A DNA stretch of 48,834 bases, from contig NZ_JABWEB010000031.1 of the NCBI RefSeq assembly GCF_013369485.1, positions 1 through 48,834 on the forward strand, read 5' to 3'. Position numbers and translations under genes: made by a program. Under the pieces are notes generated by a model. That model saw only the letters and a list, made by a program, of their open reading frames with translations, ran no database searches and was not told the origin of the DNA. Below are positions 1-7,179 of this stretch, in pieces; the first letter of the stretch is position 1, and every line of letters begins with the position of its first letter. The stretch is from Massilia sp. BJB1822 (GTDB lineage: Bacteria > Pseudomonadota > Gammaproteobacteria > Burkholderiales > Burkholderiaceae_D).

Positions 1-110
1 GTCTGCTCGTCATACGGGGCGCGCGCCCTTCATCTTACCAAATATTATGCTTTCCTATAGTGAGGACCATTTTCCAGGTTTCAAGACAGGACCGCTTCCG
101 GCCCGCCAGA

Positions 111-812
111 TCAGCGCGGCAGGTCGAACAGCAGGACTTCGGCGTCTTCCGCTTGCTCCAGCACGACCTCGCTTTCGCCGCTCAGCTTGGCCGCATCGCC
201 GCCTTGCAGGCGCTCGCCATTCACCGTCAGGCTGCCGCGGATCACATGCACATAGGCCAGGCGACCGGCTTCCAGGCTGTGGCGCAGGGCCGGGCCGCCG
301 TTCAGGATGCTGGCGTACAGCGAGGCATCCTGGTGCATCAGCACCGAACCGTCGCGGCCGTCGGCGGAGGCGATCAGACGCAGCACGCCGGTTTTGCTCT
401 CGGCCGTGAAATGCTTTTCCTCATAGCCTGGCTCGATGCCGCTGGCGTCCGGCATGACCCAGATTTGCAGGAAATGCACGCCGTCAGTCGCCGAGTGGTT
501 GAACTCGCTATGCCGCACGCCGCTGCCGGCCGTCATGCGCTGCACATCGCCGTAGTGCAGCACGGAGCCGTTGCCCATGCTGTCTTTGTGCTCCAGCGCG
601 CCGTCCAGGACATAGGAAATGATTTCCATATCGCGGTGGCCGTGGGTGCCGAAACCCTGGCCGGGCGCCACGCGGTCTTCATTGATCACGCGCAGCGGGC
701 CGAAACCCATATGTTTGGGGTCGTGATAGTCGGCGAACGAGAAGCTGTGGTGGGAGTCCAGCCAGCCGTGGTTGGCATGGCCGCGGTCTTCGCTTTTACG
801 TACTTGCAGCAT
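111..812 (-). CDS. Pirin family protein (bicupin)
   Basis: A 233-residue bicupin of usual pirin length. The N-terminal cupin carries the full metal-ligand set at the same positions as in E. coli YhhW: H57 and H59 in GTHGHRDME, and H101 and E103 in VRHSEFNH. Some family members act as quercetin 2,3-dioxygenases, others as redox-sensing cofactors; the sequence does not say which applies here. The start at 812 is chosen because AAAGGAG lies 7-12 nt upstream; an in-frame extension of 26 codons upstream lacks such a site and does not resemble pirin. It is divergent from a LysR gene, a common arrangement in beta-proteobacteria that suggests the regulator controls it. Confidence 0.93.
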   Translation of the reverse strand: MLQVRKSEDRGHANHGWLDSHHSFSFADYHDPKHMGFGPLRVINEDRVAPGQGFGTHGHRDMEIISYVLDGALEHKDSMGNGSVLHYGDVQRMTAGSGVRHSEFNHSATDGVHFLQIWVMPDASGIEPGYEEKHFTAESKTGVLRLIASADGRDGSVLMHQDASLYASILNGGPALRHSLEAGRLAYVHVIRGSLTVNGERLQGGDAAKLSGESEVVLEQAEDAEVLLFDLPR

Positions 813-929
813 GGTCTTGCTCCTTTCGACAGATTTATTTGCGATAATTTCGAATACAGGACTCATTCTACGCGGGCCTGTAAAATCCAAAAAACGGAAA
901 ATTTCTCAACTCATTATCGAAAATTTCGA
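813..929. promoter_or_regulatory. Divergent pirin/LysR intergenic region with inverted repeat
   Basis: The 117-bp gap between the divergent pirin and LysR genes is clearly more AT-rich than its surroundings. It contains a perfect inverted repeat, TCGAAA-A-TTTCGA, at 917-929, directly before the LysR start codon, and a direct repeat of AATTTCGAAT near 846 and 922. These are candidate operator half-sites for autoregulation by the LysR protein. That is inference; no promoter hexamers are convincing. Confidence 0.4.
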
Positions 930-1868
930 ATGCTCAGACTCAGCCTCGACGCCCTGCAGATCGTGGACGCCATCGACCGCCGCGGTTCCTTCTCGGCCGC
1001 CGGCAAGGAATTGCACCGCGTGCCTTCGACCATTTCCTATACCGTCGCCAAGCTGGAGGAAGACCTGGGCGTGCAGGTGTTCGAGCGCAATGGGCCGCGC
1101 GTGGAGCTGACGCCCGCCGGGCGCGAGCTGCTGAAAGAAGGGCGCTACCTGCTGCACGCGGCCCAGGATCTGGAACACCGCGTGCGGCGCGTCGCCTCGG
1201 GCTGGGAAACTGAACTGATCCTCGGCACCGATTCCATGTTCGCGCCGCTGGCGCTGGCGGCCGATATCCGCGCCTTCTACGCCGTGGCGAGCCGGACCCG
1301 GTTGCGCCTGGCGCAGGAAACCCTGTCCGGCACCTGGGAAGCGCTGCTGGAACGCCGCGTCGACCTGCTGGTGGGCGCGCCGGGCGATGGTCCGGCCGGC
1401 GGCGGCTATGTGTCGCAGCCGATGGGCCGCATGGACTGGGTCTTTGCCGTTGCGCCCAGCCACCCGCTGGCGGCGGTGGAAGGACGGCTCGGGCGCGCCG
1501 AGCTGCAGCGCCATCGCGCCATCGTCACGGCCGACACGGCGCGCCGCATCGCGCCGCGCACCGTCGGCCTGCTGCTGGGCCAGGATACGCTGACCCTGCC
1601 CACACTGGAGAGCAAGTACGGCGCCCAGCTGGCCGGCCTCGGTTTCGGTTTCCTGCCCGCGCCCTGCGCCCGCGCCGCCATTGCCGCCGGTTTATTGATG
1701 GAAAAGCAAGTCGAGGAACCCAAGCCGGCCGAAACCTTCTACCTGGCCTGGCGCAGCGGCGAGGGTGGGGCGGCGCTGGACTGGTGGCGCCAGCGCATGG
1801 CCCAGCCCGGCATGTTCGAACGTCTGTGCCGCCATCTGCCGGGCGTGGCCATCACCGCGCCGTCTTGA
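930..1868 (+). CDS. LysR-family transcriptional regulator
   Basis: 312 residues, normal for the LysR family. Residues 1-60 form the winged helix-turn-helix (SLDALQIVDAIDRRGSFSAA and onward, with STISYTVAKLEEDLG as recognition region), followed by a linker helix and a periplasmic-binding-like effector domain from about residue 90. The frame is open far upstream, but the protein similarity begins at the ATG at 930, which has no recognisable Shine-Dalgarno sequence and sits against an inverted repeat, so initiation may be weak or autoregulated. The divergent pirin gene is the likely target. Effector unknown. Confidence 0.92.
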   Translation: MLRLSLDALQIVDAIDRRGSFSAAGKELHRVPSTISYTVAKLEEDLGVQVFERNGPRVELTPAGRELLKEGRYLLHAAQDLEHRVRRVASGWETELILGTDSMFAPLALAADIRAFYAVASRTRLRLAQETLSGTWEALLERRVDLLVGAPGDGPAGGGYVSQPMGRMDWVFAVAPSHPLAAVEGRLGRAELQRHRAIVTADTARRIAPRTVGLLLGQDTLTLPTLESKYGAQLAGLGFGFLPAPCARAAIAAGLLMEKQVEEPKPAETFYLAWRSGEGGAALDWWRQRMAQPGMFERLCRHLPGVAITAPS

Positions 1869-1928
1869 TGTTTGACAGGAAATGACGACAGAATGTTGGC
1901 CTGCGCCAACTGTTTTGGGAGTACCATT

Positions 1929-1967
1929 ATGAGTCCGAATCCTCTGGCCCGATCCGATTCCGCATGA
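1929..1967 (+). CDS. Possible 12-residue leader ORF overlapping the HDOD start
   Basis: ATG at 1929 is preceded by GGGAG at 1917-1921 at good spacing and opens a 12-codon frame (MSPNPLARSDSA) whose TGA overlaps the HDOD start codon as ATGA (1964-1967). The ATG at 1964 has no good ribosome-binding site of its own, so the HDOD gene may be translated by reinitiation after this leader. Alternatively a lost base has separated the true N-terminus from the gene. Seen directly: the ribosome-binding site, the short frame and the ATGA overlap. Function is inferred. Confidence 0.35.
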   Translation: MSPNPLARSDSA

Positions 1968-2959
1968 TAGCTCCGACCCTAGCGCCCGTTTTCCTGCACC
2001 TGCTGGCCGACCGCAAAGGCCAGCCCACCGCCCTTTTGTTTGCCGGTGGCGGCCTGGCGTCCGATGGCGCAGCCAGTCCGCAGCCGGCGCTGCCGGGCGT
2101 GCTGAGCGTGCTGCCGGCCGCCAGCAGCTGTTTCTATCCCGAGACGCTGGATGGGCCGCTGGCCGAGGCGCTGGCCGGCGCCGGCTGGCAGCCGCTGCCG
2201 GCCGCTGAACTCTGCCGCGCCGACAGCATGGCGGCGCTGGATGATGTGCCGCCCGGCGCGCGCTGGGTGCGCGGCGACTGGGCGCTCGACACGCCGGCCA
2301 AGGGCGCCGCGGGCCAGGCTGGCGCCTCGCGCGGACTGGCCCTGCAACTGGTGCAGCTGGTGGCGAACGACGCCGATACCCACGAAATCGAAGCCTTGCT
2401 GCGGCGCGACCCGACCCTGTCCTACCATCTGCTGAAGCTGGTCAACTCCCTGGGCATGGGCACCGGCCGGCGCGTCACCAGCTTTTCGCAGGCCATCCTG
2501 ATTCTGGGCCGCCAGCAATTGCGCCGCTGGCTCAACCTGATGCTGTTCGCCGCCCGCGACGGCGACCTGCGCACGGCCATGCTGCTGGCGCGCGTCTCGG
2601 TGCGCGCCATGGCCATGGAACTGCTGGCGCGGCGCGCCGGCCTGGACAAGCACCAGCAGGAGCAAGCCTTCATGACGGGCATGTTCTCGCTGCTGGGCGT
2701 CCTGTTCGGCATGCCGCTGGCCGAGGTCCTGCAGCCGCTCACCATCGGCGAATCCGTTAAGCAGGCGCTGCTGGCCAAGGAGGGCGAACTGGGCGCGCTG
2801 CTGCGTCTGCTGGAGCAGGCCGAGCAGGGCGACTTCGCCGCCGTTGCCGCCAGCCTGCAGCAGTTGCAGCTGGAGGCGACCGACTTCAACGCCGCCGTGG
2901 CCGAAGCCAATCAATGGATGCTCAGCGTCACCAGCGGCGCGGGCCAACCCCATGCTTGA
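1964..2959 (+). CDS. HDOD domain signalling protein
   Basis: 331 residues. The N-terminal ~115 residues are Ala/Pro-rich and resemble the position of the degenerate EAL half of YuxH-type proteins, but no EAL motif is present. From about residue 120 an HDOD domain follows (LLRRDPTLSYHLLKLVNS, then SFSQAILILGRQQLRRWL), the helical non-catalytic relative of HD phosphohydrolases used in bacterial signalling. Its stop overlaps the next gene by 8 nt, so the two are translationally coupled and probably act in one c-di-GMP circuit. Start at 1964 is uncertain because the best ribosome-binding site serves the leader ORF at 1929. Confidence 0.85.
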   Translation: MIAPTLAPVFLHLLADRKGQPTALLFAGGGLASDGAASPQPALPGVLSVLPAASSCFYPETLDGPLAEALAGAGWQPLPAAELCRADSMAALDDVPPGARWVRGDWALDTPAKGAAGQAGASRGLALQLVQLVANDADTHEIEALLRRDPTLSYHLLKLVNSLGMGTGRRVTSFSQAILILGRQQLRRWLNLMLFAARDGDLRTAMLLARVSVRAMAMELLARRAGLDKHQQEQAFMTGMFSLLGVLFGMPLAEVLQPLTIGESVKQALLAKEGELGALLRLLEQAEQGDFAAVAASLQQLQLEATDFNAAVAEANQWMLSVTSGAGQPHA

Positions 2960-5105
2960 TACCGCCATTGCGCGCTGCCAAGCCCTGAGCCGCGCCGCGC
3001 GCGGTCTGCAGGGCGAGGCGCAGCTGCGCGCCCTGGGCGAACTGGAGGCCGCGCTGGAAGAGCTGCGCGGCTGGCAGATTGCCGCCGTGCCGGCGGCCGG
3101 CCTGACGGCCATGCTGGAACTCGATCTGGCCGGCTATGTGCGCGAATGGAACGAGGGCGCCGAGCGCATGTTCGGCTACCCCGCGCGCGAAGCGCTGGGC
3201 CAGCACATCCTCTTCCTGTACGACGGCAGCGAGGAGGGCGGCGATATCGCCGAACTGCTGCTGGAGGCCGGCAACGCCGTCACCGCCGTGCGCCGCCGCA
3301 AGAAGAATGGGGAAGTGATCTGGGTGCATATGGCCATCTCCCTCATGCACGATGCGCAGCGCGAGCCGGTCGGCATGCGCGTCCAGCTGGAAGAGGTGAA
3401 CAAGGCGCTGAGCCATGCAGAAAAGCTCAATCTGCACGCGCGCATCATCGAAGACAGCGACCAGGGCGTGCTGATCACCGACGCCAACGAGCGCATCGTT
3501 TCCATAAACGGCGCCTTTACGCGCATCACCGGCTACAGCCCGGCTGAAGCGATCGGCAAGACACCCGACCTGCTGCGCTCGGGCATGCACGACGCCGAAT
3601 TCCGCGCCAAGGTGCAGGCTGCCATGCGCGGCGCCGGCCCCTGGCGCGGCGAGATCGTCGGCAAGCGCAAGAATGGCGAGCTGTTCCCGCAAGCGGTTAC
3701 CATCAGCGCCGTGCGCGACACCGAAGGCCGCATCAGCCATACCTTCTCGCTGTTCACCGATATCAGCGTGCACAAGGACGCCGTGGCGCGCATGCAGCGC
3801 ATGGCCAATTACGACGCGCTGACCGGCTTGCCCAACCAGGGCTTGCTGCAGCAGCTGGTGGCGCAAGCCCTGGCCGAGGCGCGCCGCAGCCAGGAGCACG
3901 GCGCCCTGCTGGTGATCGACATCAGCCGCATCGGCGCCATCAGCGATACCCTGGGCCACGAAATCGGCAACCGCCTGCTGGTCGAGATCGGCCGCCTGCT
4001 GCGCCTGTGCCTGCGCGAAGGCGATATCCTGGCGCGGCTCGACGGCCACCGTTTCGGCATCGCCCTGCTGCATATCGAAAAGCGCGAACATGCCGCCATC
4101 GTCGCGCAAAAGCTGATCGCCTCGCTGGCCGCGCCGCTCCAGATCGACGGCCAGCACCTGCAGACCGGCGCCCATGTCGGCATCGCCATCTATCCCGAGG
4201 ATGGCGAGGATGCCGACACCCTGCTGCGCGGCGCCGACGTCGCCATGACGCGCGCCGCCCTGCAGCCGGAGTCGGGCTTCCTGTTCTACAGCGAAGAGAT
4301 GAACCAGCGCGCCAAGGAACATCTGCGCATCGAAAGCGAGCTGCGGCAGGCGCTGGCGAATAATGAGCTGATGCTGTACTACCAGCCCAAGGTCAGTCTG
4401 CGTAGCGGCCGCATCGTCGGCGCCGAGGCGCTGCTGCGCTGGAAGCATCCGGTGCGCGGCCTGGTGTCGCCGGGCGTCTTCATCCCGGTGGCCGAGGAAA
4501 CCGGCCTGATCCTGGAGCTGGGCAACTGGGTGATGGAAGAAGCCTGCCGCCAGATCCGCGTCTGGCAGGACGCCAATCTGCTGATGCCGCCGATCGCGGT
4601 CAATCTGTCGGCGCGCCAGTTCGACCGCGGCCTGCCGGCGCGTATGGCCGACGTCATGGCGCGCCACGGCGTGCAGCCCGAACAGCTGATGCTGGAAATC
4701 ACGGAAAGCCTGCTGGTGAAAGGCGCCGACAAGGTGATCGCCATCATGAACGAGCTGGTGGCCATGGGCCTGGCGCTGGCGCTGGACGATTTCGGCACCG
4801 GCTATTCCAGCCTGGCCTATCTGAAGAAATTCCCCATCAGCACGCTGAAGATCGACCGCGCCTTCGTCATCGGCCTGCCGTATGAAGAGAACGATTGCGC
4901 CATCGCGCGCGCCATCGTTACCATGGCCCAGCAGCTGCGCCAGGAAATCGTGGCCGAAGGCGTGGAAACGCCCGAGCAGATGAGCTTCCTGCGCGAGCTC
5001 GGCTGCGACCAGCTGCAAGGCTATCTGTTCAGCCAGCCCGTGCCGGGCGCCGACTTCGAACGCATGCTGCGCGAAGGCAAGCGCCTGAGCTTCGGCACCC
5101 GCTGA
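2952..5105 (+). CDS. PAS-PAS-GGDEF-EAL c-di-GMP phosphodiesterase
   Basis: 717 residues, cytoplasmic (no membrane segments). Two PAS sensor domains occupy about 50-165 and 170-290, a GGDEF domain about 295-455, and an EAL domain about 460-715. The GGDEF signature is degenerate (LDGHRFG near residue 363), so cyclase activity is unlikely and the domain may only bind GTP. The EAL domain looks active: EALLRW with the catalytic Glu at residue 492, NLSARQF, and DDFGTGYSSL near 612. The predicted activity is hydrolysis of c-di-GMP to pGpG. The start at 2952 overlaps the HDOD stop by 8 nt. Confidence 0.92.
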   Translation: MLDTAIARCQALSRAARGLQGEAQLRALGELEAALEELRGWQIAAVPAAGLTAMLELDLAGYVREWNEGAERMFGYPAREALGQHILFLYDGSEEGGDIAELLLEAGNAVTAVRRRKKNGEVIWVHMAISLMHDAQREPVGMRVQLEEVNKALSHAEKLNLHARIIEDSDQGVLITDANERIVSINGAFTRITGYSPAEAIGKTPDLLRSGMHDAEFRAKVQAAMRGAGPWRGEIVGKRKNGELFPQAVTISAVRDTEGRISHTFSLFTDISVHKDAVARMQRMANYDALTGLPNQGLLQQLVAQALAEARRSQEHGALLVIDISRIGAISDTLGHEIGNRLLVEIGRLLRLCLREGDILARLDGHRFGIALLHIEKREHAAIVAQKLIASLAAPLQIDGQHLQTGAHVGIAIYPEDGEDADTLLRGADVAMTRAALQPESGFLFYSEEMNQRAKEHLRIESELRQALANNELMLYYQPKVSLRSGRIVGAEALLRWKHPVRGLVSPGVFIPVAEETGLILELGNWVMEEACRQIRVWQDANLLMPPIAVNLSARQFDRGLPARMADVMARHGVQPEQLMLEITESLLVKGADKVIAIMNELVAMGLALALDDFGTGYSSLAYLKKFPISTLKIDRAFVIGLPYEENDCAIARAIVTMAQQLRQEIVAEGVETPEQMSFLRELGCDQLQGYLFSQPVPGADFERMLREGKRLSFGTR

Positions 5106-5134
5106 AGGGCGCCGCCTCTCGCCCCCTAACAGCT

Positions 5135-5179
5135 GAGCCCGTGTCCACCTTGGGGTCAGACCCCATTCGGACACGGGCT
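5135..5179. repeat. Nested palindromic intergenic element (GGGGTCAGACCCC core)
   Basis: Outer arms AGCCCGTGTCC (5136-5146) and GGACACGGGCT (5169-5179) enclose an inner palindrome GGGGTC-A-GACCCC (5152-5164). It lies between the convergent EAL and KGG genes. It could form a cruciform or act as a bidirectional terminator, but has no T tract. Elements with this core recur in Massilia-type genomes as far as I recall; copy number needs a genome search. Confidence 0.75.
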
Positions 5180-5198
5180 TAGCGGGTGCTGCGCTCAA

Positions 5199-5684
5199 TT
5201 AACGCTTGTCGTCGTTTTTATGGCTTTGACGGCCGGCCTCGGCATGCTGCTCTGGCGTGCCGCCGCGCGTGCCGCCACTGCTGCCGCTGCGCGAGCCGCT
5301 GCTGCGGTCGTCGTCGTCGGAGCCGCTTTGCCGGCTGCCGCCGCCGCTACCGCCCCGGTTGCCGCTGCTGCGCTGCTTGTCATCCTCGTCCTGCTCATTG
5401 GAGGCGCTTTGGCGGCTGGGGTCGTTCTTGTGGCTCATGCTGCCGGCGCGGCGCGCTTCTTCCGACGTGAACTCGTGGGCGTTGCCGGAGGCGTGCGCGG
5501 CACGTCCGCCTTCAGAAGCAATCTCACGCTGGCGTTCCGGGTCCATCGAGGCGAAGCCACGGTTGCTGGTGTCCCCGCCCTGATTACCGCCACGGTTGTC
5601 GTCCGACTGCTGGTTGTCGCTGCGGCCGCCTTGCTTGCTGCTTTGATTGCCGCCCTGGTTGCTGCCTTGATTCGACGATGCCAT
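5199..5684 (-). CDS. Glycine-rich KGG-motif stress protein (YciG/con-10-like)
   Basis: 161 residues, low complexity, hydrophilic and probably disordered, rich in Gly, Ser, Asn, Gln, Asp and Arg. The centre carries the con-10/YciG signature GFASMDPERQREIASEGGRA followed by AHEFTSEEARRAG, with EGG in place of the usual KGG, and a related half-motif near the C-terminus (TPEQHAEAGRQSHKN). Family members are induced in stress or stationary phase; the molecular role is unknown. A strong AGGAGAA ribosome-binding site precedes the ATG at 5684. The gene ends near the palindromic element at 5135-5179. Confidence 0.85.
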   Translation of the reverse strand: MASSNQGSNQGGNQSSKQGGRSDNQQSDDNRGGNQGGDTSNRGFASMDPERQREIASEGGRAAHASGNAHEFTSEEARRAGSMSHKNDPSRQSASNEQDEDDKQRSSGNRGGSGGGSRQSGSDDDDRSSGSRSGSSGGTRGGTPEQHAEAGRQSHKNDDKR

Positions 5685-5838
5685 GATGTTCTCCTCTTGT
5701 TTCGGTTGAAGGAGCGCACATCTTAGGCCGCGGACGAGAGCAGGGTTATAAGATCACATGAGGGTACGTTGTAGGACAATGCCCCAGTAAAAAGTAACAC
5801 AGCCGTAGCCGTCTTCCCTTCTGCATGAGGTGAACATC

Positions 5839-6258
5839 ATGGGCGATATTTTCGATCTGCAGCGTTTCATCAGTGCCCAGCGCGACGTGTACCCGTCCGT
5901 GCTGGACGAACTGCGCGCCGGCTGCAAGCGCAGCCACTGGATGTGGTTCATCTTTCCCCAGATCGCCGGCCTGGGCCATAGCGCCATGGCGCAGCGCTAT
6001 GCACTGTCCGGCCTGGACGAGGCGCGCGCCTACCTGGACCACGCGCTGCTGGGTGCTCGTCTGCGCGAATGCTGCGCCCTGCTGCTGCAAGCCGAGCACA
6101 GCGCCCACGCCATCTTCGGCGCGACCGACGAAATGAAGCTGCGTTCTTCGCTCACCCTGTTCGCCGCCGCCGCGCCGGCCGAGACCTTGTTTGCCGCCTG
6201 TCTGCGCCAGTTCTTCGACGGCCGGCCCGATGCGGCCACCTTGCAGCGCTTGTCCTAA
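5839..6258 (+). CDS. DUF1810 family protein
   Basis: 139 residues, compact and all-helical. It matches the DUF1810 pattern: DLQRFISAQ near the N-terminus, the signature HWMWFIFPQIAGLG, then a QRYAL/LDEARAYLDH segment and DEMKLRSSLTLF. No catalytic role is established for the family. The ATG at 5839 is favoured because GAGGTGA lies about 7 nt upstream; an in-frame GTG at 5830 falls inside that ribosome-binding site. Confidence 0.88.
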   Translation: MGDIFDLQRFISAQRDVYPSVLDELRAGCKRSHWMWFIFPQIAGLGHSAMAQRYALSGLDEARAYLDHALLGARLRECCALLLQAEHSAHAIFGATDEMKLRSSLTLFAAAAPAETLFAACLRQFFDGRPDAATLQRLS

Positions 6259-6267
6259 GCAGCGCGG

Positions 6268-6975
6268 TCAGCGGTAGTGCGCCAGCACGCGCTCGATATC
6301 GCCATCGCGCAGCAGGCTGGCGATGGCGCGGTCGGCCTCGGCGATGTCGATGTGGGAACGCAGGGAAAAGGCGCATTGCGCCTTGAAGGGATCGAATTCG
6401 AGATCGGCGCGCAGGCCCAGTCCCGGCTGTTTGCGCTGCAGGTAGGCGAAGGTGGTTTTTTCCAGGACCGCATACTGCATGCGGCCCAGCAGCAGCTTGC
6501 GGATATTGTGCTCCATCGATGGCGCGTCGTCGCGCCGGAAGTGCGCGCCCAGGGTGCGGCTCAGGGCCGCATAATGGTAGCCCGCCACGGTGCCCACCGG
6601 CCGCCCGTCCAGCTGCGACAGCAGCTTGAGCAGCGGCGCATCGGCGCGCGCCACCACCACGCCGGCATCGGGGATCAGCGGCGCGCTCCAGTTGAAATTG
6701 CCATCTAGCCACTCCGGCAGCACATAGCAGACCGCATCGGCGCCGCCCTCGGCCAGGGTGCTGGCGACGCGCCGCGGCGGCACGCTGACAAAGCGCGCCT
6801 GGCGTCCGGCGCGCTGCGCGATGGCCTCGCCCAGTTCCTTCAGCAGGCCGCCGCTCAGTTTGCCGTCGGCAAAGCTGGCCAGCGGCATCGTATGGTTGGT
6901 CGCCGCGATAAACACCATCTCCCGGCGCTCGTCCGCCCGCGCCGCGGCTGCCAGTAGCAGCGACCCCAGCAGCAT
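6268..6975 (-). CDS. Periplasmic amino-acid-type substrate-binding protein (SBP_bac_3-like)
   Basis: About 235 residues. A short hydrophobic leader (MLLGSLLLAAAARA) with likely cleavage before DERRE is followed by a bilobed binding-protein fold: VFIAATNHTMPLASFADGK, LLKELGEAIAQRAG, VPPRRVASTLAEGGADA, then the hinge region and AIASLLRDGDIERVLAHY at the end. No ABC permease or ATPase lies nearby, so it may be a stand-alone sensor or scavenging protein. The leader has no positive n-region, whereas the codons just upstream encode Arg and Lys without an ATG/GTG/TTG start. A palindromic repeat lies within 20 nt of this start and may have replaced the native 5' end. Confidence 0.75.
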   Translation of the reverse strand: MLLGSLLLAAAARADERREMVFIAATNHTMPLASFADGKLSGGLLKELGEAIAQRAGRQARFVSVPPRRVASTLAEGGADAVCYVLPEWLDGNFNWSAPLIPDAGVVVARADAPLLKLLSQLDGRPVGTVAGYHYAALSRTLGAHFRRDDAPSMEHNIRKLLLGRMQYAVLEKTTFAYLQRKQPGLGLRADLEFDPFKAQCAFSLRSHIDIAEADRAIASLLRDGDIERVLAHYR

Positions 6976-6991
6976 CGCGACGCCCCAGCAC

Positions 6992-7065
6992 TTTGATCTT
7001 CCGCAAACAATGTCCCACCCTGGTGCCTGACACCAGGGTGGGACATTGTTTGATCTGGCGCAAAG
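6992..7065. repeat. Perfect 22-bp hairpin element flanked by direct repeats
   Basis: Arms at 7004-7025 and 7031-7052 (CAAACAATGTCCCACCC...; 22 bp, no mismatch) are separated by CCTGA. The hairpin is bordered by short direct repeats, TTTGATCTTCCGCAAA on the left (6992) and TTTGATCTGGCGCAAAG on the right (to 7065). A diverged copy with the same flanks is at 34381-34477, which makes this a dispersed family resembling REP/BIME elements. It lies between the divergent binding-protein and TonB-receptor genes. Confidence 0.88.
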
Positions 7066-7179
7066 CGGCATGGCGGGTGGGGATGGTGTGGCGGAATAGG
7101 ATGTGATCAATGGAAAGTGTAACGCAAAGCATGGGGTGGGGGCATAATGCTTGAGCTGGCTTTCTTGGGGGAGGGGCGC

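Noticed and set aside
60..929. Upstream extension of the LysR frame
   Set aside because: It runs antisense through the whole pirin gene; LysR similarity starts exactly at the ATG at 930.
5220..5726. Plus-strand hydrophobic open frame opposite the KGG protein
   Set aside because: It is the complement of a low-complexity Gly/Ser/Asp coding region and has no ribosome-binding site; the minus-strand gene has a clear family motif and a strong ribosome-binding site.
7147..7179. Earlier ATG for the TonB receptor
   Set aside because: It would place 11 extra residues before a normal signal peptide, and the strong purine-rich ribosome-binding site lies between it and the ATG at 7180.
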